Source: Sedimenticola sp.
GTDB lineage: Bacteria; Pseudomonadota; Gammaproteobacteria; Chromatiales; Chromatiaceae
DNA length: 21,352 nucleotides
Reading direction: 5' to 3'
NCBI GenBank assembly: GCA_030590525.1
Contig: JAUUYI010000002.1
Coordinates: forward strand, 1-21,352
Shown: piece by piece, positions 6,894 through 15,659 of the stretch
Numbering within the stretch: the first letter of the stretch is position 1
How the letters are laid out: each line of letters begins with the position of its first letter
Notes under the pieces: model-generated
Databases searched by the model: none
Seen by the model: the letters and a program-made list of their open reading frames with translations, nothing else
What the model was told of the DNA's origin: nothing
Position numbers and translations under genes: made by a program

Positions 6894-7865
6894 TCAAGTT
6901 GTTTCGACTCCGGCCAGGTGACGACCGACAGCGATCCATGATCCGGCCAGCCCCAGCAGCGTACTGCCGCCGACCAGCATCAGGAAGGTGGGAGCATCTA
7001 TGCCGATCAGGCTGAATCCGCTCTGATAGAGTCCCGCCAGCTGCGCCACCGGTGCCTCCAGCAGCTGCAGAGAGAGGAGTACGAGCAGCCAGGCGATGAT
7101 GCCCCCGGATAGGCCATACCAGATACCGAGATAGAGGAAGGGTCGGCGGATGAAGGCATCAGTGCCCCCGATCAGCTTGGTGATCTCGATCTCGGCGTGG
7201 CGGTTTTGTATCTCCAGGCGGATAGTATTGACCACGACCAGCAATACCGCCGCCCCGAGCAGAGAGGCGAGTACCAGTATCGCTCGCTGGGCGATCTCGG
7301 TGATGGCCTGAAAACGCCTTACCCACTGCATGTCCAGCTGGGCAAAATCGGTTTCTCCCAGCTGTTCCAGTTCAGCCAGCAGGGTCTCGGCCTGTTCCGG
7401 GCTCTCCAGTGTAGAGGTGACCACCACGACCGGCGGCAGCGGATTCTCTTCCAACGCTTCCAATGCCCCGGAGAAACCGCTCAGGCGCTGGAACTCCTCG
7501 AGCGCCTGCTCTCTGGTGATGAGTCGCACCCCGGCTATCCGTGGCTCTGCACGTAATCTGGACACCAGTTGATCGAGCTGCTCTGGTTTTACCTCCTGCT
7601 TTATGAAGATGGAGATGGAGGTGGTGCCATCCCAGCCGGCACTCAGCAGTTGCAGGTTAGAGAGCAGCAGGTGCAGGCCGGTGGGGAGGGTCAGGGCGAT
7701 ACCGATCACCGCTGCAGTCATCAGGGTGGAGAGTGGGGAGCGGGTAAGGCGGCCAAGGCTGGCCAGGGCCACCTGCAGGTGGCGCAGTATCCAGGCGTGT
7801 GGCTGGAAACGCCGGTGGGTGTCGAAACTGGCAGATCGCCTTTTTTTTCGGCTGCCTCCGCTCAC
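6894..7865 (-). CDS. ftsX: Cell division protein FtsX
   Basis: FtsX is the membrane partner of the FtsE ATPase. The complex sits at the division site and activates peptidoglycan amidases through their EnvC-like activators. This 323-residue protein has the expected layout: a basic cytoplasmic N-terminus, a first membrane segment near residues 46-68, a periplasmic domain to about 185 (TSISIFIKQEV, then ITREQALEEFQ), and three C-terminal membrane segments. The cytoplasmic loop EIQNRHAEIEITKLIGGTDAFIRRPF is the characteristic FtsX motif. The start is GTG at 7865, overlapping the ftsE stop by four bases (GTGA), which is tight coupling. Confidence 0.95.
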   Translation of the reverse strand: MSGGSRKKRRSASFDTHRRFQPHAWILRHLQVALASLGRLTRSPLSTLMTAAVIGIALTLPTGLHLLLSNLQLLSAGWDGTTSISIFIKQEVKPEQLDQLVSRLRAEPRIAGVRLITREQALEEFQRLSGFSGALEALEENPLPPVVVVTSTLESPEQAETLLAELEQLGETDFAQLDMQWVRRFQAITEIAQRAILVLASLLGAAVLLVVVNTIRLEIQNRHAEIEITKLIGGTDAFIRRPFLYLGIWYGLSGGIIAWLLVLLSLQLLEAPVAQLAGLYQSGFSLIGIDAPTFLMLVGGSTLLGLAGSWIAVGRHLAGVETT

Positions 7866-8524
7866 CGGGTGTCACCCTCCAGTCGGCCCTGGTCGAGGGT
7901 GAGTATGCGTCGCTGCATGCGTCGGATCAGTTCCAGGTCATGACTGGCGATGATCAGAGTGACACCCACCTGATTGAACTGCTCGAACAGATGCATGATC
8001 TCCCGCGACAGATCCGGGTCCAGATTGCCAGTCGGCTCATCCGCCAGCACGACCGGTGGTTTGCTGACCACGGCGCGGGCGATCCCTACCCGTTGCTGCT
8101 CACCACCCGAGAGGGTGATCGGGTAGGCCTTTTCCCGGTTCAATAACCCGACTTTATCGAGGACGGCCCGCACCCTGTGGCTGGTCTCGGTGTGCCCCAG
8201 TCCCGCTATGATCAGTGGCATGGCCACGTTATCGAATACGGTGCGGTCGTTGAGCAGGCGGTGATCCTGAAAGATCATTCCCACCTGGCGCCGATGGTAG
8301 GGGATCTGGCGCCGTTTCATCCGGGTCAGGTTTTTGCCGGCTACCCGCACCTGTCCACTGGTGCTTCGCTCCAGCAGGCCGATCAGTTTCAGCAGGGTAC
8401 TCTTGCCCGCACCCGAATGCCCGGTCAGAAACACCATCTCCCCTTGTTCGATATGGAAACTGGCGTTGCTCAGGCCGGTATGGCCACCCGGGTAACGCTT
8501 GGTGACATTGTCGAAGTGGATCAT
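7862..8524 (-). CDS. ftsE: Cell division ATP-binding protein FtsE
   Basis: This 220-residue ABC-type ATPase partners FtsX. It has Walker A (GHSGAGKST), signature LSGGEQQRV and Walker [13 protein letters not shown], and it begins with the typical [14 protein letters not shown]. The frame is open for 69 codons upstream, but those read into a hairpin repeat and the end of the next gene and have no family resemblance. The ATG at 8524 gives the standard length, although its ribosome site is weak (CAGCAG). In most gammaproteobacteria ftsY lies immediately upstream. Here it is about 1.5 kb away, behind three unrelated genes. Confidence 0.95.
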   Translation of the reverse strand: MIHFDNVTKRYPGGHTGLSNASFHIEQGEMVFLTGHSGAGKSTLLKLIGLLERSTSGQVRVAGKNLTRMKRRQIPYHRRQVGMIFQDHRLLNDRTVFDNVAMPLIIAGLGHTETSHRVRAVLDKVGLLNREKAYPITLSGGEQQRVGIARAVVSKPPVVLADEPTGNLDPDLSREIMHLFEQFNQVGVTLIIASHDLELIRRMQRRILTLDQGRLEGDTR

Positions 8525-8534
8525 CTGCTGAATA

Positions 8535-8597
8535 CAGAAGTCAGGATGAAATCGCTCCAGGCTCGGAAAGATCCCCTGTTTTTCATTCTGACTTCTG
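8535..8597. repeat. Long hairpin upstream of ftsE
   Basis: The 16-base arm at 8535-8550 (CAGAAGTCAGGATGAA) matches the reverse complement of 8582-8597 at 15 of 16 positions, with a 31-base centre. The right arm contains two TTCTGAC-type heptamers related to the tandem array at 1-82. It occupies nearly all the space between the GFA-family stop (8602) and the ftsE start (8524). It could end transcription from the upstream accessory genes or affect ftsE translation. There is no strong U-run, so a terminator role is uncertain. Confidence 0.65.
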
Positions 8598-8601
8598 ACT
8601 G

Positions 8602-8961
8602 CTAAAGCAGATGTTTGCCATCGAACAGTTTTGCATCGAGTGAGAACGGATCGATCCCATCGACACAGCCAAGGTTGACGCGAAAGTACCCCGGCTGCCG
8701 GGCGGTTTCGTGAAAGGTGTAGATGCCGCACCTGTTACAGAAATAGTGTCTGGCGGTTTTCGCGCCAAACTGATAGAGCCCCAGTGCACCCTCCTCCGCT
8801 TCGATGTGGAAGCGCTCGGGGGAAATGGCTTCGGGTGTCATCATCGCGCCTTTCCGGGTGCAGATGGAGCAGTTGCAGCGGAGCCCTTCAGTGATCTCCT
8901 CGCCGTCATAAGAGAAGTGGATTGCGCCACAGTGGCAGCTGCCTTGATAGTGTGTGGTCAT
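8602..8961 (-). CDS. GFA/CENP-V family zinc-binding protein
   Basis: This 119-residue protein belongs to the glutathione-dependent formaldehyde-activating (GFA) family, a small all-beta zinc fold. The metal-site cysteines are all present: C9-x-C11 (SCHCGAIHF), C29-x-C31-x2-C34 (RCNCSICTRKG) and C75-x2-C78 (FCNRCG). The family name comes from one enzyme proposed to join formaldehyde and glutathione. Most members have no proven reaction, so activity should not be assumed. The ATG at 8961 has GGAGG upstream. It lies 17 bases after the YeaQ-like gene and probably shares its transcript. Confidence 0.9.
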   Translation of the reverse strand: MTTHYQGSCHCGAIHFSYDGEEITEGLRCNCSICTRKGAMMTPEAISPERFHIEAEEGALGLYQFGAKTARHYFCNRCGIYTFHETARQPGYFRVNLGCVDGIDPFSLDAKLFDGKHLL

Positions 8962-8978
8962 ACGTCAGGTCCTCCGGG

Positions 8979-9230
8979 CTAATTCTTCTTCAACAGGCTC
9001 ACGATGAACAGCAGGAGCACGGCACCCGCTGTAGCCGTGATGATGGAACCGATCAGCCCATCCGCCGAGATGCCCAGCAGGCCAAACAGGAAACCGCCCA
9101 CGATAGCGCCCAGGATGCCGACGATGATGTTGCCGATCAGCCCGAAACCACCACCCTTCATCAGAATGCCGGCCAGCCAGCCGGCAACGGCGCCAATTGC
9201 CAGAAAAATGAGTATACTCGTCACGTCCAT
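8979..9230 (-). CDS. GlsB/YeaQ/YmgE family stress-response membrane protein
   Basis: This 83-residue, very hydrophobic protein has three predicted membrane segments with many glycines (IFLAIGAVAGWLAGILMKGGGFGLIGNIIVGILGAIVGGFLFGLLG, then SIITATAGAVLLLFIVSLLKK). This pattern fits the transglycosylase-associated protein family (PF04226). E. coli homologues are linked to acid or general stress, but no biochemical function is known. It stands upstream of the GFA gene on the same strand. Its own upstream region contains the 218-base MITE at 9261-9478, whose end lies about 30 bases from the start codon. Confidence 0.9.
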   Translation of the reverse strand: MDVTSILIFLAIGAVAGWLAGILMKGGGFGLIGNIIVGILGAIVGGFLFGLLGISADGLIGSIITATAGAVLLLFIVSLLKKN

Positions 9231-9253
9231 TGGTTGAATCCTCTGGTTGAATC

Positions 9254-9485
9254 CTCGTATCTCAAGTTTCGGAGTTCATTGCTGTCAGCAGAAATGTAGG
9301 GTCGAATTTATTCGACCACCGAATCGGCCGAATGAATTCGACCCTACAACGGTAATCCACCCACTTGATCAAGGGAACAAGCGATTTATCAAATCCCCTT
9401 CATTCTATCCTTCTCCTTAGAGGAAGAAGGGACGGTCTGATTCAGCCTTTTATACCATTATGAACTGCGAAACTTGAGCTCGTAT
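9254..9485. mobile_element. MITE family B, complete copy with 7-bp target duplication
   Basis: The element proper is 9261-9478 (218 bases). Its ends are CTCAAGTTTCGGAGTTCAT (9261-9279) and the inverted copy at 9460-9478, matching at 18 of 19 positions. It is flanked by the direct repeat CTCGTAT at 9254-9260 and 9479-9485, as expected of a transposition-made duplication. Its left 101 bases are 96 percent identical to 5602-5702. It has a 52-base internal hairpin (9296-9347) and no room for a transposase, so it would need one supplied in trans. It may carry the promoter region of the YeaQ-like gene. Confidence 0.9.
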
Positions 9486-9516
9486 TATTGAATGGTTTGT
9501 GATGCCACCTTTCGCG

Positions 9517-9684
9517 GTTAGGGCCTCGAAAAACTTAAAATATCCAAAAATTGTGCCGGATTGTTGTTCAGATTCAAGGCGCGGCAAGGGGCGCATAGCT
9601 GGCCTATGTGACCCTTGCCGTAACGCAGAATCTGGGCAACAAGACAAGCAAGATTGGATATTTTATTTTTTCCGCGGCCCTTAC
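9517..9684. repeat. 168-bp imperfect palindromic element (family D)
   Basis: The outer arms 9517-9545 and 9656-9684 are inverted repeats matching at 24 of 29 positions. Further in, GGCAAGGG/CCCTTGCC and CATAG/CTATG pair around the centre near 9600, and AGATTC/GAATCT also pair. The right arm covers the stop codon of the DUF2892 gene (9681-9683). No convincing target duplication is seen. The element is too small to encode a protein and looks like another MITE-type repeat. Confidence 0.8.
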
Positions 9685-9896
9685 TTCAGGCCCAGTTTCT
9701 CCCCGGTACTTTTGGTGCTCATGCTGAGCAGTGAATAGAGTGGGCAGATGCCGGTGATCCCCGTTATCAACAGGATAACCCCGATCCATCCGACGGGGGT
9801 CTGAAGTGCGTAGAAGACATTGCCGATCAGCAACACCCCTAGAATGATGCGGATAATCCGGTCGATTTTGCCTACGTTGTTCTTGAGTAGATTCAT
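9681..9896 (-). CDS. DUF2892 (YgaP-like) small inner-membrane protein
   Basis: This 71-residue protein starts MNLLKNNVGKIDRIIRIILGVLLIG, the typical DUF2892 opening. It has two membrane segments separated by a short turn (ALQTPVGWIG) and a conserved TGICPLYSLLSMST near the end. The family is found alone or fused to rhodanese domains (E. coli YgaP), often linked to sulfur metabolism. This is the stand-alone form. A GAGG lies upstream of the ATG. The stop codon and last bases lie inside a palindromic repeat arm, so the C-terminal residues may have been set by that insertion. Confidence 0.88.
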   Translation of the reverse strand: MNLLKNNVGKIDRIIRIILGVLLIGNVFYALQTPVGWIGVILLITGITGICPLYSLLSMSTKSTGEKLGLK

Positions 9897-10001
9897 AGCG
9901 CCTACCTCGTGCTATACGCGGTTAAAGTATCGATTCCAATCCTCCCCATACCTCACCAGGGAAAAGTGTGTTCAGCATACCCCAAGCTTGCCCTTTGACG
10001 C

Positions 10002-11006
10002 CTATTTTTCAAACAGAGCCTCTATGAACTCCCTGGCATCAAAATGGCGCAGATCCTCGATCGTCTCCCCGACGCCGATGAAGCGGATTGGTATCCTGAG
10101 GCTGTCGGCGATGGCGAACAGGATGCCACCCATGGCTGTGCCGTCCAGTTTGGTGAGGGTGATACCGGTGATTCCCACGGCCTGATTGAACTGCTGTGCC
10201 TGGTTGAGGGCGTTCTGACCGGTGGTGGCATCCATCACCAGCATCACCTCGTGGGGCGCATCCGGATCAATCTTCTTCATCACCCGGGCGATCTTGGAGA
10301 GCTCATCCATCAGGTTGCCCTTGGTGTGCAGACGGCCAGCGGTATCGGCGATCAGCACGTCCACATGGCGTGCCGTGGCCGCCTTCAGGGCGTCATAGAT
10401 CACCGAGGCGGAGTCGGCGCCACTGTGCTGGGCGATGACCGGGATGGCGTTGCGCTCCCCCCAGGTCTGCAACTGCTCCACCGCAGCGGCGCGAAAGGTG
10501 TCGCCGGCGGCCAGCATCACGCTCTGCCCCTCCTGCTGCAGCCTCTTACTCAGCTTGCCGATGGTGGTGGTCTTACCCGCGCCGTTGATGCCCACCATCA
10601 GGATCACCTGTGGTCTACCCGGGGCCGCCTGAGCCACCGGCTGGTCGCACTGCTCGAGTATCTCCAACAGTTGCTCCTTCAACACCCGGGTCAGCGCCTG
10701 GGGGTCGGAGAGCTCTTTTCTTCTTACCCGCCCGGTGAGGTCGTCGATGATGCGGCTGGTGGCATCCACACCCACATCCGCCAGAACCAGCAGCGTCTCC
10801 AGCTCCTCCAGCAGAGCGTCGTCTATGCTCTTGTGACCCAGCACCAGAGAGGCGAGACCGTCGGTCAGGTTGCTACGGGTTCGCGCCAGTTTGCTCTTGA
10901 GGCGGGAAAAGAGCCCCTGATTCTGTGTCTCTTCTCCGGGCGGAGGGGAGGGTGCCTCAGGCATCTCCTGGTAATCCCGTTTTTTTTGCTTACCAAATCC
11001 AAACAT
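10002..11006 (-). CDS. ftsY: Signal recognition particle receptor FtsY
   Basis: FtsY is the SRP receptor GTPase that brings ribosomes translating membrane proteins to SecYEG. The protein is 334 residues: a short N-terminal A domain (about 30 residues, much shorter than in E. coli), an N domain, and a G domain with GINGAGKTTT (139-148), DTFRAAAVEQL, DTAGRLHTKGNLMDEL and TKLDGTAMGG. It ends FIGVGETIEDLRHFDAREFIEALF, as is usual. It is transcribed away from the M16 genes, and its usual downstream partners ftsE and ftsX are displaced by the accessory insert. Confidence 0.97.
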   Translation of the reverse strand: MFGFGKQKKRDYQEMPEAPSPPPGEETQNQGLFSRLKSKLARTRSNLTDGLASLVLGHKSIDDALLEELETLLVLADVGVDATSRIIDDLTGRVRRKELSDPQALTRVLKEQLLEILEQCDQPVAQAAPGRPQVILMVGINGAGKTTTIGKLSKRLQQEGQSVMLAAGDTFRAAAVEQLQTWGERNAIPVIAQHSGADSASVIYDALKAATARHVDVLIADTAGRLHTKGNLMDELSKIARVMKKIDPDAPHEVMLVMDATTGQNALNQAQQFNQAVGITGITLTKLDGTAMGGILFAIADSLRIPIRFIGVGETIEDLRHFDAREFIEALFEK

Positions 11007-11417
11007 GCTGAAAATCCCGGAGGGCCATGGAACTCATGGAGATCCCTCTTGTCTCTAGAATCGGTATCGGACGTTGCAGCCAGGTTGTCCGTGATGCCGA
11101 TGGATGCCGTGGCCTTGGATATCGACAGCCGGCTCTGGAAGAATTCGGCCCCGGTATTCTGTGGTGTTCGTCAGGAATCCTAACATTTTGGTACCTTTTG
11201 GCATACCTGGGATTCGGCACTGAGTGGTGGTCATGGGGGTGTTTGTGGAGGAAGTGTTGTGGGCAGGGCCACTCCCGGCATCCTGCCTCCCGTGGCATTT
11301 GCAGGTCCATGTGCGGCAGATGCCAACATCAAACAAATACCCCATGGCCGCCACGGCCCTCGGGCAAGGCTGAATAGTTTCACTAAATTTTCATATCGTT
11401 CAAGGAACATAAACACG
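11007..11417. other. Divergent intergenic region between ftsY and the M16 genes
   Basis: These 411 bases separate ftsY (leftward) from the M16 operon (rightward) and must carry both promoters. Short frames cross it on both strands, but none resembles a known protein and none has a convincing start, so I treat it as non-coding. An AAGGA ribosome site for the M16 gene lies at 11402-11406. I could not assign promoters with confidence. Confidence 0.5.
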
Positions 11418-12785
11418 ATGAAAACTCTTTGCGCAGCCATGCTGCTTATCCTCTCTCTGCCAGCCCTGGCAGCGGGAGAGGTGAAGGAATATCTGCTGGA
11501 CAATGGGCTGAAGGTGATCGTCAAGGAGGATCATCGGGCACCCATCGCTGTCTCCCAGGTCTGGTACAAGGTTGGCTCCTCGTATGAGCCCAAAGGTATT
11601 ACCGGCATTTCTCATGTGCTGGAGCATATGATGTTCAAGGGTACGGAGAAGCATTCGCCAGGTGAGTTCTCCCGCATCATTGCGGCCAACGGTGGAAGTG
11701 AGAACGCCTTTACCGGGCGCGATTACACCGCTTATTTTCAGACTATGTCCGAGGATCGGCTGGAGGTCTCCTTCGAGCTGGAGGCAGACCGCATGCGCAA
11801 TCTGACCTTGCCGGAAGCGGAGTTTGCCAAGGAGATCGAGGTGGTAAAGGAGGAGCGGCGACTGCGTACCGAGGACAAACCTACCTCACTGACCTACGAG
11901 CAGATGGCCGCCGTTGCCTACCGCAATCTGCCTTATGCCCATCCGATCATCGGCTGGATGAATGACCTGGAGAATATGCAGGTGGAGGATCTGAAGGCCT
12001 GGTACCGGCGCTGGTACGCCCCCAATAATGCTACGCTGGTGGTAGTGGGTGATGTGGAGCCAGAGCAGGTACTGACGCTGGCAAAGAAACATTTCGGTCC
12101 CCTGAAGCCGGAACAGATACCGCAGATCAAGCCGTTGCGGGAACCGCCTCAGCGGGGGATCACCCGAGTGCAGGTCAAGGCGCCCGCACGGGAACCCTAT
12201 CTGGTATTTGGCTACAAGACGCCGGTCGTCACCACAGCGGCCGAAGAGTGGGAACCCTATGCGCTGGACATGCTGGCATCGGTCCTGGATGGCGGCAGCA
12301 GTGCCCGCTTCAGCCGGGAACTGGTGCGTGGCCGGGAGATTGCTGACTCTGCCGGGGCTGAGTACAACGCATATTCCCGACTTTCCGGGATGCTGCTGGT
12401 GGATGGGACGCCTGCCAAGGGGCACTCTATGGATGACCTCGAACTGGCATTGCGGGAACAGGTCGACCGGTTGAAGGAAGAGCTGGTAGACATGAGAGAG
12501 TTGGACCGTATCCGGGCCCAGGTGGTGGCGGGCAAGGTATACGAGCGGGATTCGGTCTTCTATCAGGCGATGCAGATCGGCATGCTGGAGACGGTGGGGC
12601 TGGACTGGCGGCTGCAGGATCAGTATGTCGAACGGATAAGAGAGATCACGCCGGAGCAGGTGCGGGCCGTGGCCCGCAAGTATCTCAAGCAGGAGAATCT
12701 GACCATAGCGAAACTGGATCCAATGCCGATGGATGGCGTCGAGCCCCGGGCCGTTGCGGCGGGAGGTCATGATGTACACCGCTGA
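11418..12785 (+). CDS. M16 family zinc peptidase, catalytic subunit
   Basis: This 455-residue protein is an M16B (pitrilysin-like) metallopeptidase, secreted through a signal peptide (MKTLCAAMLLILSLPALAA). The inverted zinc motif HVLEH is intact (H66, E69, H70), and the third ligand is a glutamate at about 145-146 in EIEVVKEERR. The family's NAFTGRDYTAYFQ segment is present. The frame is open 53 codons further upstream, but the ATG at 11418 opens the signal peptide and has AAGGA upstream. It overlaps the next M16 gene by 14 bases. Such pairs form periplasmic heterodimers in which this half supplies the zinc site. The substrate is unknown. Confidence 0.93.
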   Translation: MKTLCAAMLLILSLPALAAGEVKEYLLDNGLKVIVKEDHRAPIAVSQVWYKVGSSYEPKGITGISHVLEHMMFKGTEKHSPGEFSRIIAANGGSENAFTGRDYTAYFQTMSEDRLEVSFELEADRMRNLTLPEAEFAKEIEVVKEERRLRTEDKPTSLTYEQMAAVAYRNLPYAHPIIGWMNDLENMQVEDLKAWYRRWYAPNNATLVVVGDVEPEQVLTLAKKHFGPLKPEQIPQIKPLREPPQRGITRVQVKAPAREPYLVFGYKTPVVTTAAEEWEPYALDMLASVLDGGSSARFSRELVRGREIADSAGAEYNAYSRLSGMLLVDGTPAKGHSMDDLELALREQVDRLKEELVDMRELDRIRAQVVAGKVYERDSVFYQAMQIGMLETVGLDWRLQDQYVERIREITPEQVRAVARKYLKQENLTIAKLDPMPMDGVEPRAVAAGGHDVHR

Positions 12786-14112
12786 TACTGTGAAATATCA
12801 GGGGGCCGGGTTACTACTGGCCCTGCTGTTGCTGACACAGGGCGCCTGGGCCGGGCCGAAGATCGAGAGCTGGGAGACCTCCAACGGGGCCCGGGTCCTG
12901 TTCGTGGCGGCACCGGACCTGCCGATGGTGGATATACGGGTGGTGTTCGATGCGGGCAGCGCCCGGGATGGTGATGCAGCCGGGTTATCGAGCCTCACCA
13001 ACGCACTGCTCACCGAGGGTGCGGGGGAGTGGAGCGCGGACCAGCTGGCGGAACGGCTGGAGGCGCTGGGGGTCGAGATGAGCTCCGGGGCGCTGCGGGA
13101 TATGGCGTGGGTCTCGGCGCGTACCCTGAAAGAGGAGAAACCCTATGCTACGGTGGTGGAGACGCTGACGCAGGTGCTGGGAAAGCCACGTTTCGACAAG
13201 GTGGACCTGGAGCGTAACCGGAAGATGATGTTGCTGGGCCTGCGCAAAGGTGAGCAGAACCCCTCCACGGTGGCCAGGAAGGCCTTTCTCAAATCGGTGT
13301 TTGGCAGCCACCCCTACGCCAGTGATCCGGATGGCACCAAGGTGTCACTCCCCGCCATAACCCGGGGGCAGGTGGTGGCCTTCCATCAGCGTTACTACGT
13401 GGCGGCCAACGCGACGATTGCCATCGTTGGTGATCTGAACCGGGCCGAGGCGGAAAAGCTGGCGCAACAGGTAGTCTCGGCGCTGCCTGCGGGTGTGCCG
13501 GCCCCCGATCTGCCGCTGGTGGAGAATCTGGCCAGGGCGGAGCAGATCACTAAGCGGTTCCCTTCCAGTCAGAGCCATATCATGATGGGGCAGCCGGGGA
13601 TGCACCGTGGGGACCCGGACTATTTTCTGCTCTATGTCGGTAACCATATCCTGGGGGGCAGCGGTCTGGTCTCACTGTTGAGCGAGCAGGTGCGCGAGAA
13701 GAGAGGACTCTCGTACAGCGTATACAGTTACTTCTCCCCGATGCGCCGAAACGGCCCTTTCATCGCCGCTGCCCAGACTCAGAATGCCAAGGCCGGGGAG
13801 GCGCTCAAGGTGATCCGGGACACCCTGCGGCGTTACATAGAGCAGGGCCCGAGCGAGAAGGAGCTGAAGGCGGCGAGACAAAATATAACCGGCGGTTTTC
13901 CTCTGCGCATCTCCAGTAACAGCAAGATCGTGGAGTATCTTGCCATGATCGGTTTCTATGACCTGCCCCTGGATTACCTGGACACCTTCGTCTCCAGAGT
14001 GAATGCGGTCACCCGGGAGCAGATCCGGGAGGCCTTCCAGCGTCGGCTGCATCTTGACCGGATGGTGACGGTGGTGGTGGGGAATGGCAAAGCGGCGCAG
14101 CCGGGAGGTTAG
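12772..14112 (+). CDS. M16 family peptidase, non-catalytic partner subunit
   Basis: This 446-residue M16 homologue has a signal sequence (hydrophobic run GLLLALLLLTQGAWA). Where an active subunit has HxxEH it reads LTNALLTEGAG, so it cannot bind zinc in the standard way. It keeps the C-terminal R308...Y315 pair (VREKRGLSYSVYSY) that contacts substrate in M16 heterodimers. This matches the two-gene arrangement described in Sphingomonas and Pseudomonas relatives, where the non-catalytic half carries the Arg/Tyr pair. Start choice: ATG at 12772 has GGGAGG five bases upstream. The ATG at 12769 is too close to it and the one at 12733 lacks a site. The end overlaps rsmD by 29 bases. Confidence 0.92.
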   Translation: MYTADTVKYQGAGLLLALLLLTQGAWAGPKIESWETSNGARVLFVAAPDLPMVDIRVVFDAGSARDGDAAGLSSLTNALLTEGAGEWSADQLAERLEALGVEMSSGALRDMAWVSARTLKEEKPYATVVETLTQVLGKPRFDKVDLERNRKMMLLGLRKGEQNPSTVARKAFLKSVFGSHPYASDPDGTKVSLPAITRGQVVAFHQRYYVAANATIAIVGDLNRAEAEKLAQQVVSALPAGVPAPDLPLVENLARAEQITKRFPSSQSHIMMGQPGMHRGDPDYFLLYVGNHILGGSGLVSLLSEQVREKRGLSYSVYSYFSPMRRNGPFIAAAQTQNAKAGEALKVIRDTLRRYIEQGPSEKELKAARQNITGGFPLRISSNSKIVEYLAMIGFYDLPLDYLDTFVSRVNAVTREQIREAFQRRLHLDRMVTVVVGNGKAAQPGG

Positions 14113-14680
14113 GGCATACCCACTCGCCGGGCAGGATAACCGGGTAAGGATCATCGGTGGCCGGCACCGGGGGCGCAAGCTCTCCTTCCCGGATATCCCA
14201 GGCCTCAGGCCCACCACTGACCGGGTGCGGGAGACGCTGTTCAACTGGTTACAGCCCCGATTGCCAGGCGCGCGTTGTCTGGATCTGTTCGCCGGTAGCG
14301 GGGCGCTGGGCCTGGAGGCCGCCTCCCGGGAGGCGGGGCGGGTGGTGATGCTGGATCGTGCGCCGGCTGTGGTCGAACAGATCCGCAGAAACATCGGCTT
14401 ACTCGGGTTGGGCCATACAACGGTGGAGCAGGCCAATGCCCTGGAGTGGCTGAAAAGCCCGGGCGATTCCTTCGATATCGTGTTCATCGATCCGCCATTC
14501 TCCGATAGTCTGGTAGAGCCTTGCTGCCAACTGCTCGAACAGCTGGGCTGGTTGCGGTCAGAGGCCTGTATCTATATTGAACGGGATGCGTCCAAGCCGC
14601 CCCCCCGGTTGCCCCCCAACTGGAGTCCGTTGCACGAAAAGCGGGCGGGACAGGTCTCATATCAGCTGTTTGCCACCTGA
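14084..14680 (+). CDS. rsmD: 16S rRNA (guanine(966)-N2)-methyltransferase RsmD
   Basis: RsmD methylates G966 of 16S rRNA using S-adenosylmethionine. The 198-residue protein begins with the diagnostic RIIGGRHRGRKL and RPTTDRVRETLFNWL. It has the SAM-binding loop DLFAGSGALGLEA (67-79) and the catalytic motif DPPF (136-139), in place of the commoner DPPY. It starts inside the preceding M16 gene, behind a GGTGGGGA ribosome site. The three genes are probably co-transcribed, the same arrangement as in Pseudomonas. Confidence 0.95.
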   Translation: MAKRRSREVRAYPLAGQDNRVRIIGGRHRGRKLSFPDIPGLRPTTDRVRETLFNWLQPRLPGARCLDLFAGSGALGLEAASREAGRVVMLDRAPAVVEQIRRNIGLLGLGHTTVEQANALEWLKSPGDSFDIVFIDPPFSDSLVEPCCQLLEQLGWLRSEACIYIERDASKPPPRLPPNWSPLHEKRAGQVSYQLFAT

Positions 14681-14696
14681 GTTTGAGAATTATCAT

Positions 14697-14724
14697 TTGA
14701 CAAGATCGTGCTCAGGATTATCAT
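14697..14724 (+). promoter_or_regulatory. Predicted sigma-70 promoter of coaD
   Basis: A perfect TTGACA at 14697-14702 is followed after 16 bases by TATCAT at 14719-14724 (5/6 to TATAAT). It lies 17 bases after the rsmD stop and about 90 bases before the coaD ATG, which suggests that coaD and the ferredoxin start a new transcript. ATTATCAT occurs twice here, just before the -35 box and over the -10 box. This may be chance or an operator. Confidence 0.65.
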
Positions 14725-14761
14725 CCGGCAATCAGAGCGGGATAGAGCCGGCCCTGCCTAA

Positions 14762-15283
<522 letters not shown>

Positions 15284-15308
15284 ATCGCGGCGAGCAGAGA
15301 GAATTTGA

Positions 15309-15605
<297 letters not shown>

Positions 15606-15659
15606 TGGTCTGCCCCGGCGATAGCCGGATATCCTGTGGAAAGACCCTCGCTTAACTAT

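Noticed and set aside
10044..11183. 379-codon plus-strand frame opposite ftsY
   Set aside because: It lies almost fully antisense to a certain ftsY gene and has a His/Gly/Leu-rich composition without recognisable motifs.
11027..11377. 116-codon frame in the ftsY-M16 intergenic region
   Set aside because: The composition is rich in Trp, Cys and Arg, there is no ribosome site, several frames overlap here on both strands, and the frame runs on towards the M16 start.
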